Source: Frankia alni ACN14a (GTDB lineage: Bacteria; Actinomycetota; Actinomycetes; Frankiales; Frankiaceae). Taken from it: DNA of 64,000 nt. Of the stretch, positions 42,958-52,430 are shown one piece after another. The first letter of the stretch is position 1; every line of letters starts with the position of its first letter. The notes beneath the pieces were generated by a model that was not told the DNA's origin, did no database searches, and saw only the letters and a list, made by a program, of their open reading frames with translations. The stretch is taken from the NCBI RefSeq assembly GCF_000058485.1, contig NC_008278.1, positions 1,668,962-1,732,961 on the forward strand, given 5' to 3'. The position numbers and the translations under genes are program-made.

Positions 42958-45900
42958 GTGACGCGGGACGGGGACAGGTCGCGGGGCCGGGCGCTGACGG
43001 GGGCAGGACGGGACCATCGTCCCGCCCGGGTCCGACAGTTTCCGGCCGCCGGCCGGGCGGACACCATCGACCCCGACCCCGACCCCGGCGCCGCGGACCG
43101 GGCGGATCTGGTCGCCCGGCTGCGGGCGGCGCTGGGCGAGCGGCCGGGCGCCGCCTTCGCCGTCGGGATGTCCGCCGTCGGGATGTCCGCCGTCGGGGTG
43201 TCCGCCGTCGACGCGTCCGCGCGGCGTCGGGCGGAGTACTCCTCGGACGCGTCGAACTACCGGGTGCCGCCCGCGGTGGTGGTGTTCCCGCGGGAGGTCG
43301 ACGACATCGCGGCGGTCGTCGAGGTCTGCCGGGCCAGTGGCACCCCGCTGACGACCCGCGGCGCCGGCACCTCGATCGCCGGCAACGCGGTCGGCCCGGG
43401 CGTCGTGATGGACGTCAGCCGGCACCTCGACCGCATCGTCGCACTGGACCCCGTCGCACGCACCGCCACCGTGCAACCCGGGGTCGTCCTCGACCGGCTG
43501 CAGGCCGCCGCCGGCCGCCACGGCCTGCGCTTCGGCCCGGACCCGTCCACCCACGCCCGCTGCACCGTCGGCGGGATGATCGGCAACAACGCCTGCGGCT
43601 CGCGCGCGATCGCCTACGGCCGCACCGCCGACAACGTGCTGTCCCTCGACGTGCTCGACGGCACCGGTCGCCGGCTGCGCGTCGGCGCCGGGGAACGCAC
43701 CGACGTCCCCGGGCTCGACGCGTTCGTGCGGGCCAACCTGGCGACCCTGCGCACGGAGCTCGGCCGGTTCGGCCGCCAGGTGTCCGGCTACTCCCTGGAG
43801 CACCTGCTCCCAGAGCGGGGTGCGGACCTGGCCAGGGCGCTGGTGGGCACCGAGGGGACCTGCGTGGTCGTGCTCGGCGCAACGGTGCGGCTGGTGGCAC
43901 CGCCGCTCGCGACCGCCATGGTCGTGCTCGGCTACCCGGACATGCCGGCCGCCGCGGACGCGGTGCCGCCCCTGCGCGCCCACGCGCCCCTGGCGATGGA
44001 GGGGATGGACGCCCGGCTGGTCGACATCGTCCGCCGCCACCGCGGGGCGGGCGCGGTGCCGGCGTTGCCGGCGGGCACCGGCTGGCTGTTCGTCGAGGTC
44101 GGTGGGGACACGCCGCAGCAGGCCCTGGCGGCCGGCCGGGCGCTGGCGGCCGACGCGGGGACGGCGGCGGTGCGCGTGCTGGCAACCGGGCCCGAGAGCC
44201 GTGCGCTGTGGCGGATCAGGGAGGACGGCGCGGGCCTGGCCGGGCGCACCGCCGACGGCGAGCCGGCCTGGCCCGGCTGGGAGGACGCGGCCGTGCCGCC
44301 CGAGCGGCTCGGCGCCTACCTGTGCGACTTCGAGGAGCTGCTGCGCGCCCACCGGCTGGCGGGGGTGCCCTACGGCCACTTCGGCGACGGCTGTGTCCAC
44401 GTCCGGCTCGATCTGCCGCTCGGGGTCGCGACCGGCCGGCTGCGGACCTTCCTCGGCGAGGCCGCCGATCTGGTCGCCGCGCACGGTGGGTCGCTGTCGG
44501 GCGAGCACGGCGACGGCCGCGCCCGCAGCGAGCTGCTGCCCCGGATGTACTCGCCGGCCGCGATCACCGCCTTCGCCGGGTTCAAGCACCTGTTCGACCC
44601 CGCGGACCTGCTCAATCCGGGGGTGCTCGTCCGGCCCCGGCCCGTCGACGCCGACCTGCGCCTGCCCGCCGCCCGCCCGTTGCCCCGCGTCGCCGGCGGC
44701 TTCGCCTTCGGCACCGACGCCGGGGACTTCGGGCGGGCCGTGCACCGCTGCGTCGGGCTCGGCACCTGCCGGGCCGACTCGTCGGCGGCAGGCGGGTTCA
44801 TGTGCCCGTCGTTCCTGGCCACCCGGGACGAGAAGGACTCCACCCGCGGGCGGGCCCGGGTGCTGCAGGAGATGGCGAACGGGACGCTGGTTCGCGGTGG
44901 ACCCGCGTCCAGGGAGGTCGCCGAGGCGCTGGACCTGTGCCTGTCCTGCAAGGCCTGCGCCCACGACTGCGCGGCCGGGGTGGACATGGCGACCTACAAG
45001 TCCGAGGTGTTGCACCGGGCGTACCGTCGCCGGCTCCGGCCGGTCGGCCACTACGTCCTCGGCTGGCTGCCGCGCTGGGCCCGCCTCGCCGGCCGGGCGC
45101 CGGCGCTGGTCAACGCGGTGCTGTCCCGGCCCGCGGCGCGGCGTGCCCTGCTGCGTCTGGGTGGCATGGATCCCCGCCGCGACGTTCCCGCGTTCGCGGA
45201 CGAGCCGTTCAGCCGCTGGTGGCAGGCGCGGGTCCGGCGAGACGCCGGGCCGGGCGGTGACGGTGCTCCGGCCGCGGCGGGCGGCCAGGCGGCGGACGGC
45301 GCCCGGGTCGGAGGCGACGGCTACGGCGGAGGCGGAGGTTACGGCGGGGGCGGGGGCGGGGACGGGGCCGGGGGCCGGGATGTGGTGCTCTGGATCGACT
45401 CGTTCACCGAGTCGTTCTCGCCCGAGGTCGGCCGGGCGGCGGTGGAGGTGCTGACCGCGGCCGGCTACCGGGTGGTCGTGCCGCCCGGCCCGGTGTGCTG
45501 CGGGCTGACCTGGATCACCACCGGCCAGCTCGACGGGGCACGCCGGCGGCTGCGGGCTACCGTGGCCAGCCTGGCGCCGTACGCCCGCGCGGGCACGCCC
45601 ATCGTCGGCCTGGAACCGTCCTGCACCGCGGTGCTGCGCGGCGACCTGACCGAGCTGCTTGCCGACGACCCGGCCGCGGCCCTGGTGGCGGGCGGGGTCC
45701 GCACGCTCGCCGAGCTGCTGACGGCCACTCCCGGCTGGGTGCCCCCCCGCCTCGACGGGGTGCGGGTGCTCGCCCAACCGCACTGCCACCAGCACGCGGT
45801 CATGGGTTTCACGGCCGATCGTGACCTGCTCTCGACGGCCGGCGCCCGGTTGGAGGTGCTGGCCGGCTGCTGCGGCCTCGCCGGCAACTTCGGGATGGAG

Positions 45901-46101
45901 GCCGGGCACTACGACGTCTCCATCGCGATCGCGCAGCGTGGCATCGGCCGGGCGGCCGCGACGGCGCCCGCGGACGCGGTGCTGCTCGCCGACGGGTTCT
46001 CCTGCCGCACCCAGGCCGCGCACGTCACGACCCGGCACGGCCGCCACCTTGCCGAGCTGCTCGCCGCGCCCCCGGCCGCCGCGCCCCCGGCCGTCACCTG
46101 A
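42958..46101 (+). CDS. FAD- and 4Fe-4S-containing dehydrogenase (YdiJ-like, D-2-hydroxy acid type)
   Basis: 1047 aa from GTG 42958. The FAD domain (VAO type) has VVVFPREVDDIAAVVEVC, TRGAGTSIAGNAVGPGVVMD and CTVGGMIGNNACGSRAIAYG, followed by a C-terminal FAD-cap with GEHGDGRARSELL and FDPADLLNPGVLV. The Fe-S domain has CVGLGTCRAD and CLSCKACAHDC, a two-cluster ferredoxin-like motif. At the end there are two CCG-type domains (PVCCGLTW and GCCGLAGNFGME, with LEPSC). This is the YdiJ/D-lactate-2-hydroxyglutarate dehydrogenase type, which oxidises a D-2-hydroxy acid and hands electrons to the membrane. The N-terminus contains three tandem 15-bp repeats (GMSAV units), and a Gly-rich linker (GGGGGYGGGGG) lies before the CCG domains. 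Confidence 0.9.
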   Translation: MTRDGDRSRGRALTGAGRDHRPARVRQFPAAGRADTIDPDPDPGAADRADLVARLRAALGERPGAAFAVGMSAVGMSAVGVSAVDASARRRAEYSSDASNYRVPPAVVVFPREVDDIAAVVEVCRASGTPLTTRGAGTSIAGNAVGPGVVMDVSRHLDRIVALDPVARTATVQPGVVLDRLQAAAGRHGLRFGPDPSTHARCTVGGMIGNNACGSRAIAYGRTADNVLSLDVLDGTGRRLRVGAGERTDVPGLDAFVRANLATLRTELGRFGRQVSGYSLEHLLPERGADLARALVGTEGTCVVVLGATVRLVAPPLATAMVVLGYPDMPAAADAVPPLRAHAPLAMEGMDARLVDIVRRHRGAGAVPALPAGTGWLFVEVGGDTPQQALAAGRALAADAGTAAVRVLATGPESRALWRIREDGAGLAGRTADGEPAWPGWEDAAVPPERLGAYLCDFEELLRAHRLAGVPYGHFGDGCVHVRLDLPLGVATGRLRTFLGEAADLVAAHGGSLSGEHGDGRARSELLPRMYSPAAITAFAGFKHLFDPADLLNPGVLVRPRPVDADLRLPAARPLPRVAGGFAFGTDAGDFGRAVHRCVGLGTCRADSSAAGGFMCPSFLATRDEKDSTRGRARVLQEMANGTLVRGGPASREVAEALDLCLSCKACAHDCAAGVDMATYKSEVLHRAYRRRLRPVGHYVLGWLPRWARLAGRAPALVNAVLSRPAARRALLRLGGMDPRRDVPAFADEPFSRWWQARVRRDAGPGGDGAPAAAGGQAADGARVGGDGYGGGGGYGGGGGGDGAGGRDVVLWIDSFTESFSPEVGRAAVEVLTAAGYRVVVPPGPVCCGLTWITTGQLDGARRRLRATVASLAPYARAGTPIVGLEPSCTAVLRGDLTELLADDPAAALVAGGVRTLAELLTATPGWVPPRLDGVRVLAQPHCHQHAVMGFTADRDLLSTAGARLEVLAGCCGLAGNFGMEAGHYDVSIAIAQRGIGRAAATAPADAVLLADGFSCRTQAAHVTTRHGRHLAELLAAPPAAAPPAVT

Positions 46102-46620
46102 CCTGACCGGCGGTCCGGACTCACTCCATCCCGGGCATAGACGTTCTTGTCCGGCATCAGACGTATGCGATGAACCGCATTCTCCGGCGGCGTCGTGGCC
46201 GTGGGAGTAGGCGGTCGTCGACTCCGCCAAAGATGCGCAGGATTACCGCGGAGAATGTCACGGATTTCCAGGCTGGTTGGGCATGCCGACGGGTCGTGTA
46301 GCGACTTCGGTTGTGTCTCGGAGTGTGCCAGGTGGGCAATTGTGCCCACCTGTCGCGGCCGTACGGTAATTTTTCGCTCGGCCTCGGGACCTGTCAGGCC
46401 GAGATTCGGGCCGGGGGTGTCACGAAATTGGCCCGAACCGCTGTTTCTTTTCCGGCTCCAGCTGGGGGAAATTCGTCATGCTCCTTGCCACAACCATGCC
46501 CGACAGACGCCGTGTCGTATTGCCGGCGGCGGCGCCCGGGAACGGGAACCATCCGGCGTCGGTTCGCCTCCTGTGGGTCCGCCGACTGATGGCGCGCGGA
46601 CCGGGCGGAGGCCAGCCGCG
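46102..46620 (+). promoter_or_regulatory. AT-richer leader of the glycan/copper-oxidase operon with palindrome and hairpin
   Basis: About 520 bp of lower GC than any neighbour. It contains a perfect 24-bp palindrome (46329-46352; arms CAGGTGGGCA/TGCCCACCTG with ATTG in the middle), and a perfect 8-bp hairpin 25 bp after it (46377-46384 with 46396-46403; CTCGGCCT/AGGCCGAG, 11-nt loop). The palindrome could be a repressor or activator site, and the hairpin could be in the 5' leader RNA. A promoter is expected here, but I do not place it. No gene can be supported in this stretch. Confidence 0.6.
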
Positions 46621-48069
46621 ATGACGCCGACGAGTACAGGTGATCTTCCCGACGACCGCACCGGTCTCCTGCGCCGGCCGACCCTGCCACAACCCCGCAC
46701 CCCCCTGGACAGCCGGTCCGCCGAGGCAGATCGCGCCGCCGACGCCGATCGCGCCGCCGACGCTGGCCGCGTCCCCGACGCCGGCCGCGCCCTCGACCGC
46801 GACCTCGACCTCGACCCGCCGACGACCGCCCATCGCCTCGCGCCGGTGGCGCCGCAGCTGTCGGTCGTGGTGCCGACCCGCAACGAGGCGCACAACATCG
46901 AGCCCCTGCTGCGCCGGCTCGACGACGCGTTGCGGGGCCTGGCCGGCGAGGTCATCTTCGTCGACGACTCCGACGACGGGACACCCGAGGCGATCGCCCG
47001 GGTCCGGCCGACGGTGAGCCTGCCGGTGCGGGTGCACCACCGTGCGCCGCGGGCCCGGGTGGGCGGTCTCGGCGGTGCGGTCAGCGAGGGATTCGCCCTG
47101 TGCGCCGCGCCCTACGCCGTGATCATCGACGGTGACCTGCAGCATCCGCCGGAGACGATTCCCGCCCTGCTCGCCGCGGCTCTGCACGAGGCCGCCGACG
47201 TGGTCATCGGCAGCAGGTACGTGTCCGGCGGCAGCGCCTCCGGTCTCGCCGGCACCACCCGTCACCTCGTCTCCACCGGCTCGAACCTGCTCTGCCGGCT
47301 GGCGTTCCCGCGCCGGCTGCGCGGGGTGTCCGACGTGATGAGCGGCTTCTTCCTCGTCCGGGTGGCCGCGGTCGACCGGGCGGGGCTGCGGCCCGACGGC
47401 TACAAGATCCTGCTGGAGCTGCTGGCCACCGCCGGTCCGCTGCGCATCCGGGAGGTCGGGTACGCGTTCGCCGAGCGGCATGCCGGCGCCTCGAACGCCT
47501 CGATGTCCGAGGGGGGACGGTTCGTCCGGCGGCTGTTCTCGCTGCGGGTGCCCCGACCGGCCCGGTTCGCCCTGGTCGGGGCATCCGGCACCGTCCCGAA
47601 CCTGGTCGGTACCGCCGCCCTGCACCACCTTGGCCTGCACTACCTGGCCGCGGCGATCCTCGCCACGCAGGTCGCGATCGCCTGGAACTTCGTCGGCTGC
47701 GAGCTGCTGGTCTGGGACCGCCAGGCCGGTTCCCGGCTCCGCCGCTACCCGGCGTTCGCGATCATCAACAACCTCGACCTGGTCGTCCGGCTGCCACTGC
47801 TCGCGCTGCTCGTCGGCCGGTGGGGGTTCGGCGTCGGCACGGCGACGCTGCTGTCGCTGGCCGCCGCGGTGATCATCCGCTACCTGGTGGTGGAGCGGCT
47901 GGTCTACCGCCGCCGGCCGGCGCCCGCACCCGCGCCGACCCCGGCGAACGGGCCAGCGGGACCGTCACGATCACTCGGGCGCGGCCGGGCCCGGGGCGCG
48001 GGTCGACCGGCTGGCCTGTCCTGGCCGGCGGGCGCGCCGGGGGAGGAGGCCACCGATGCGGCCACGTGA
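46621..48069 (+). CDS. Polyprenol-phosphate glycosyltransferase (DPMS-like GT2) fused to GtrA
   Basis: 482 aa from ATG 46621. A disordered Asp/Arg/Ala-rich lead (ADAGR repeats) precedes the GT2 domain: LSVVVPTRNEAHNIEPLLRR, VIFVDDSDDGTPEAI, YAVIIDGDLQHPPETIPALL (DxD), VIGSRYVSGG and DVMSGFFLVRV. This is dolichol/polyprenol-phosphate mannose synthase-like. The C-terminal GtrA-like membrane domain begins with RFALVGASGTVPNLVGT and has four helices, giving membrane anchoring. It would charge undecaprenyl or polyprenol phosphate with a sugar on the inner face, to be used by the GT39 enzyme at the operon end. Its stop overlaps the ATG of the next gene by 14 nt. Confidence 0.88.
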   Translation: MTPTSTGDLPDDRTGLLRRPTLPQPRTPLDSRSAEADRAADADRAADAGRVPDAGRALDRDLDLDPPTTAHRLAPVAPQLSVVVPTRNEAHNIEPLLRRLDDALRGLAGEVIFVDDSDDGTPEAIARVRPTVSLPVRVHHRAPRARVGGLGGAVSEGFALCAAPYAVIIDGDLQHPPETIPALLAAALHEAADVVIGSRYVSGGSASGLAGTTRHLVSTGSNLLCRLAFPRRLRGVSDVMSGFFLVRVAAVDRAGLRPDGYKILLELLATAGPLRIREVGYAFAERHAGASNASMSEGGRFVRRLFSLRVPRPARFALVGASGTVPNLVGTAALHHLGLHYLAAAILATQVAIAWNFVGCELLVWDRQAGSRLRRYPAFAIINNLDLVVRLPLLALLVGRWGFGVGTATLLSLAAAVIIRYLVVERLVYRRRPAPAPAPTPANGPAGPSRSLGRGRARGAGRPAGLSWPAGAPGEEATDAAT

Positions 48070-50914
48070 GCTGCGGTCGCGCCATCTTGCCCACCCGATC
48101 CGTCTTGCCCACCCGATCCGTCTTGCCCACCCGATCCGGCGCGCCCGTCCGGTCCGGCTCGCCCGCCCCGTCCGGCCCGGTCGGGCACTGGTCGCCGTGG
48201 TGCTGGCCTCGGCGGTCGGGCAGCTGGTCCTGGTGGTCGCGGGTTCGCCGGCGGCCTCGGCGCAGGCCTGTACGGCCGACCAGTGGAACGCCGAGTTCCA
48301 CGCCGGGACCGATCTGGGCGGTGACCCGGTCGGGCAGCGCTGCGACGCCGCCATCGACTTCGACTGGTCGGCGAACGGCCCCGGCGTCACCGGCATCGGC
48401 ACCACCGGCTACTCGGTGCGCTGGACCCGCCGGCTCACCCTCGCCGCCGGCGCCTACACGGCGAGCGTGACCGGCGACGACGGCGTCCGGGTGCTCATCG
48501 ACGGGCAGTCCGTCGCCGACGGCTGGGGCGACCACGGCCCGCAGACGTTCACCGGCACCCGCACCCTGGCCGCGGGTGCCCACACGATCGTCGTCGAGTA
48601 CTACCAGAGCGCCGGCGGCGCCATGGTCGAGTTCGACCTCGGCGGCGGGCCGGCGGACCAGGGCGGCGCCGGGCCCGACTGCGCGGCGGACGAGTGGGCG
48701 GGCACCTACTTCCCGAACCGGACGCTGAGCGGCACCGGGGTGCCCCGCTGCTCGGCGGGCCTCGACTACGCCTGGGGCGACGACGGTCCCGGCCTGGCCG
48801 GCATCGGCGCCGACAACTTCTCCGCCCGCTGGACGCGGACGGCGACCGTCGCCGCCGGCAGCCTGGCGTTCACCGTCACGGCCGACGACGGGATCCGGGT
48901 CTACCTCGACGACCAGCCGATCATCGACCGGTGGCGCGACCAGGGCCCCACCACCTACACGGCGAGCACGGAGGTCACCGCCGGCAGCCATGCCATCCGG
49001 GTGGAGTACTACGAGCACGCCGGGGGCGCGACCGCGCGGGTCGGCTACACCCTCACGCCCGCGGCCGCGTGCAACGGCCTGCAGTGGTCGGCCCAGTACT
49101 TCGCCAACGTCACGCTCGCCGGCACGCCGACGCCGGCGCGCTGCGAGACCGGCCTGCACCACGACTACGGCGACGGCAGCCCGGGTGTGGCCGGCATCGG
49201 CGCGGACGCCTTTTCCGCCCGCTGGACCCGGGTCGACCGCTTCGCCGCCGGTCCGACCACGATCACCGCGACCGCCGACGACGGGGTGCGCGTCTTCGTC
49301 GACGGCACCCGGGTGATCGACGGCTGGAACGACCAGGGCCCGACCACCTTCACCGCCACCCCGACGGTGACCGCGGGCACCCACACGATCATCACCGAGT
49401 ACTACGACCGGGCCGGCGGGGCGCAGATCCGCGTCGACTACACCGGCGGCGGCGACCCCGGCCCCGTCCCGCCCCCGCCGCCGGGCGGGTGCGCGTCCGA
49501 CTGCGGCGGATCCTGGCAGACGCTCAGCTATCCGAGTTCCGTGCGGTCCGTGCACGCCAGCGTCCTGCACACCGGGAACGTGCTGCTCGTCGCCGGCTCC
49601 GGAAACGACCTGGCCGCCTTCGACGCGCACACCTTCAAGTCGACCGTGTGGAATCCGAATACGGGTCGGTTCAAAGATGTTCCTGTAGCGGACGACCTAT
49701 TCTGCTCCGGCCATGTCCAACTCCCGGACGGTCGAATCCTGCTGGCCGGTGGAACGTCCGCCTACTCCACCGCGACGGCCAACTACAAGGGCCTGGACAA
49801 GAGTTACGTCTTCGATCCCGTCGCCGACACGTACACCGCGACGAACGACCTGCCGGGCGGCGGCCACTGGTATCCCAGCCTGACCGAGCTGGGCGACGGC
49901 AACGTCCTCGCCGTGGGCGGCCTGGACCAGAACGCGGCCGGCAGCGTCGCGACCGAGATGTTCGACAGCTCCCGGCAGGCCTGGCTCCCCGGCTCCCAGG
50001 TGCCGCAGACGTACTTCTTCTGGGGCCTCTACCCGGAGCTGAAGCTGATGACGGACGGGCGGCTGTTCTACGCCGGCGTCCACACCTTCGGCAACGCGCC
50101 GACCGACGCCGGCTCGAACATCTACGACCCGGCCACGGCGACGGTCAACGACGTGCCGGGCCTGCGCCACGTGAACCTGCGCGACCAGGGCGCCTCGGTG
50201 CTGCTCCCGCCGGCCCAGGCCGGGCGGGTGCTGACCCTGGGTGGCGGCAACGGTGACGCCGGGGCGGACGCCATCGCCGCCACCGACCTCATCGATTTGC
50301 GCCAGCCCGACCCGCACTGGCAGGCCGGCCCGGACCTGCCCGCGGCGAAGATGTACGTCAGCGCCGTGATCCTGCCCGACGGGAAGGTTCTGGAGACCGG
50401 CGGCGGACGGCACCTGCGCTCCGACCCGGTGCACGAGGCGTCGATCTACGACCCGGTCGCGAACACCTTCACCTCCGTCCCGCCGGACCCCCAGGACCGG
50501 ACCTACCACTCGCAGGCGTTCCTGCTGCCCGACGGCAGCGTCGCCGCGCTCGGGAACAACCCGCTCGACGGATCGTTCAGCCAGGCGATCTCGGTCTACC
50601 GGCCCTGGTACATGAGCCGCCAACGGCCCGCGATCACCCAGGCGGCCGACACGTTCGGCTACGGCTCGCGGCAGGCGCTGACGGTCGACGGCGACATCGG
50701 CCGGGTCACGCTGCTGCGGCCCGCGTCGGTGACCCACCAGGCCGATCCCAACCAGCGCAGCGTCGATCTGCCGGTCTCGGCCGGCAGCCAGGGCGGCCAG
50801 GTCTCGGTCGACGTCCCCGACAATCCGAACCTGCTTCCGCCGGGGTACTACATGATGTTCGCCCAGAACACCGCCGGGGTCCCCTCGGTGGCCCGATGGG
50901 TGCGGGTCCGATGA
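48056..50914 (+). CDS. Secreted copper radical oxidase (GlxA/galactose oxidase-like) with three PA14 domains
   Basis: 952 aa; the ATG overlaps the previous stop. An Arg-rich lead with three AHPIRL tandem repeats and a signal helix (ALVAVVLASAVGQLVLVVAG, cleavage near ASAQA) lead into three PA14-like domains (about residues 75-200, 215-340, 345-465), each with FSARWTR- and DDGVRV-type strands. The rest is a galactose-oxidase-type Kelch propeller with DLFCSGHVQL (the Cys of the Tyr-Cys cross-link), GGGHWYPSL (its Tyr), RTYHSQAFLLPDG (axial Tyr and His) and VTHQADPNQRS (second His), plus a C-terminal DUF1929 domain. All copper and radical ligands are thus present. Actinobacterial GlxA oxidises glycan-type substrates at hyphal tips; PA14 domains should bind carbohydrate. 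The Sco gene two places on probably loads the copper. Confidence 0.9.
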   Translation: MRPRELRSRHLAHPIRLAHPIRLAHPIRRARPVRLARPVRPGRALVAVVLASAVGQLVLVVAGSPAASAQACTADQWNAEFHAGTDLGGDPVGQRCDAAIDFDWSANGPGVTGIGTTGYSVRWTRRLTLAAGAYTASVTGDDGVRVLIDGQSVADGWGDHGPQTFTGTRTLAAGAHTIVVEYYQSAGGAMVEFDLGGGPADQGGAGPDCAADEWAGTYFPNRTLSGTGVPRCSAGLDYAWGDDGPGLAGIGADNFSARWTRTATVAAGSLAFTVTADDGIRVYLDDQPIIDRWRDQGPTTYTASTEVTAGSHAIRVEYYEHAGGATARVGYTLTPAAACNGLQWSAQYFANVTLAGTPTPARCETGLHHDYGDGSPGVAGIGADAFSARWTRVDRFAAGPTTITATADDGVRVFVDGTRVIDGWNDQGPTTFTATPTVTAGTHTIITEYYDRAGGAQIRVDYTGGGDPGPVPPPPPGGCASDCGGSWQTLSYPSSVRSVHASVLHTGNVLLVAGSGNDLAAFDAHTFKSTVWNPNTGRFKDVPVADDLFCSGHVQLPDGRILLAGGTSAYSTATANYKGLDKSYVFDPVADTYTATNDLPGGGHWYPSLTELGDGNVLAVGGLDQNAAGSVATEMFDSSRQAWLPGSQVPQTYFFWGLYPELKLMTDGRLFYAGVHTFGNAPTDAGSNIYDPATATVNDVPGLRHVNLRDQGASVLLPPAQAGRVLTLGGGNGDAGADAIAATDLIDLRQPDPHWQAGPDLPAAKMYVSAVILPDGKVLETGGGRHLRSDPVHEASIYDPVANTFTSVPPDPQDRTYHSQAFLLPDGSVAALGNNPLDGSFSQAISVYRPWYMSRQRPAITQAADTFGYGSRQALTVDGDIGRVTLLRPASVTHQADPNQRSVDLPVSAGSQGGQVSVDVPDNPNLLPPGYYMMFAQNTAGVPSVARWVRVR

Positions 50915-51546
50915 GCGCGCACCTGGACGGACCGCCCGTGGCCTCGATGCCGCGCCTTGTCCCTGTCTCGGGTGTCGCCCCTGTCTCGGGTGTCGCCCCT
51001 GTCCCGGGTGTCGCCGGGGCCGGGCGGCGGCGGGTGCTGGTGACGATCGCCCTCGCGGTGATGCTCGTCAACGGCGCCGCCGAGGTGATCGGTCATGGTG
51101 GGTGGCCCGGCGGCGGCCCCGGCCGTTCCGGCCCGCCCGGCCACGATTCCGCCGGCCACGATTCCGCCGGCCACGATTCCGCCGGCCACGATTCCGCCGA
51201 CCAGGACACCGCCGACCAGGACACCGCCGACCACGATTCCGCCGCTCGGGACGTTGTCGCCGCGGTCGCGCCGGCCGCCGCGCTGTCCGGTCGGGTCGTG
51301 CCTCGGGGCAACGGCAGCCCGTCCCCGGTCCCGGCCGGCCTGGACGGCTGCGACTACAACTATGTTGCGGCGGACACCGGCCGGCGGATCTGCGTGCCGC
51401 GCACCCCGCCGCCCGGCCGGCGCCTCGACTGCGCCTACCTCAGGGAACAGGGAATCGGCACGGTCCGGGTCACCGGTCAGGACACCCGGCGACTCGCCGG
51501 CGCGGCGCCCGCGGCCGCACGGGGCACGGTGCTCTGTGCTCCCTGA
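50911..51546 (+). CDS. Secreted/membrane His-Asp-repeat protein of unknown function
   Basis: 211 aa from ATG 50911, whose ATGA overlaps the oxidase stop, so it is translationally coupled. After a VSGVAP tandem repeat (18-bp units) there is a single helix VLVTIALAVMLVNGAAEVIG, then a run of 5-residue repeats: GHDSA four times, DQDTA twice, DHDSA once, encoded by 15-bp DNA repeats (51139-51240). His and Asp alternating in this density could hold metal. The rest has a pair or more of Cys (GCDYNYV, RICVP, DCAYL, VLCAP), which could form disulfides outside the cell. The C-terminal CDYN-RICVP-DCAYLR block recalls small secreted proteins of actinobacteria, but I do not recognise a named domain. A copper-holding role beside the oxidase and chaperone is a hypothesis. 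Confidence 0.8.
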   Translation: MSAHLDGPPVASMPRLVPVSGVAPVSGVAPVPGVAGAGRRRVLVTIALAVMLVNGAAEVIGHGGWPGGGPGRSGPPGHDSAGHDSAGHDSAGHDSADQDTADQDTADHDSAARDVVAAVAPAAALSGRVVPRGNGSPSPVPAGLDGCDYNYVAADTGRRICVPRTPPPGRRLDCAYLREQGIGTVRVTGQDTRRLAGAAPAAARGTVLCAP

Positions 51547-51604
51547 CCACATCCTCGTGGCCGCCGCCATTCCTGTGGCCGCAAACCGGCCGCGCAGCGG
51601 CGGG

Positions 51605-52339
51605 ATGGCGGCAGGGCCGGTGCGGCGGGGGCTGGCGGCGCTGGTCGCCGCCGTCGTCGGGATCGGTGCGTTCGTCGCCTGCGGCGGCGACGGGTCCGCG
51701 GATGGCGCGTCCGCGGGTGACGCGTCGACGGCGGTGGCCGGCGGGCCGCCGTCCGGTTCCGGTGTGGCGGCGACCGCCGGCGGCGGCTGGCACGGCACCG
51801 TGCCCGGAGTCGCCGTGCCCCGCCCGTCGTTCGTCCTGACCGACACCGCCGGGCACCGCTTCGACTTCGCCCGCGCCACCGCCGGCCGCGCCACGCTGCT
51901 GTTCTTCGGGTACACGCACTGCCCCGACGTGTGCCCGACGACGATGGCGGACCTTGCGGCGGCCCGCCAGGTCGCCGGGCCCGTGACCGCGGCGAGGGTG
52001 ACGGTCGTCTTCGTCACGACCGACCCGGCGCGGGACACCCCGGCGGTGTTGCGCCACTGGCTCGCCCAGTTCGACGCCGGGTTCATCGGGCTGACCGGCA
52101 CCCCGGCGCAGATCGACGCGGCGCAGCGGGCGGTCGGCGTGCCGGTGGCCCTCGCGGACCCGGCCACCCGCGCCAGCGCCGGTACCGGTACCGGTGACGA
52201 CCGCCCGGCCTACCTGGTCGGTCACGCCTCGCAGGTCCTCGGGATCGGACCGGACGACCGCATCCGCGTGCGCTACTTCGCCGACACGACGGTCGCCGAG
52301 TACGTCGCCGATCTGCCGAGGCTTGTCGCCGCCCTCTGA
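51605..52339 (+). CDS. Sco1/SenC-type copper chaperone lipoprotein
   Basis: 244 aa from ATG 51605; in-frame GTGs further upstream are possible. N-terminal MAAGPVRRGLAAL and a hydrophobic run end in lipobox GAFVAC, so it is anchored outside. The thioredoxin-like domain has GYTHCPDVCPTTMADL, the CxxxC copper ligands, DPARDTPAVLRHWL, and the third ligand His in AYLVGHASQVLGI. In Streptomyces, Sco donates copper to GlxA and to cytochrome oxidase; here it lies between a GlxA-like gene and a CslA-like gene, so supply to this oxidase is the natural reading. No cytochrome oxidase gene is near, which strengthens a dedicated role. The copper-binding motif is complete. Confidence 0.92.
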   Translation: MAAGPVRRGLAALVAAVVGIGAFVACGGDGSADGASAGDASTAVAGGPPSGSGVAATAGGGWHGTVPGVAVPRPSFVLTDTAGHRFDFARATAGRATLLFFGYTHCPDVCPTTMADLAAARQVAGPVTAARVTVVFVTTDPARDTPAVLRHWLAQFDAGFIGLTGTPAQIDAAQRAVGVPVALADPATRASAGTGTGDDRPAYLVGHASQVLGIGPDDRIRVRYFADTTVAEYVADLPRLVAAL

Positions 52340-52430
52340 TCCGACCCCAGTCGCCGCGGCGCGCGATCCCGGATCGCGCGCGCCAGGCGCCATGCCGCGG
52401 CGTCCCCCTTCCCGTCAGGCAGGTACTTCA

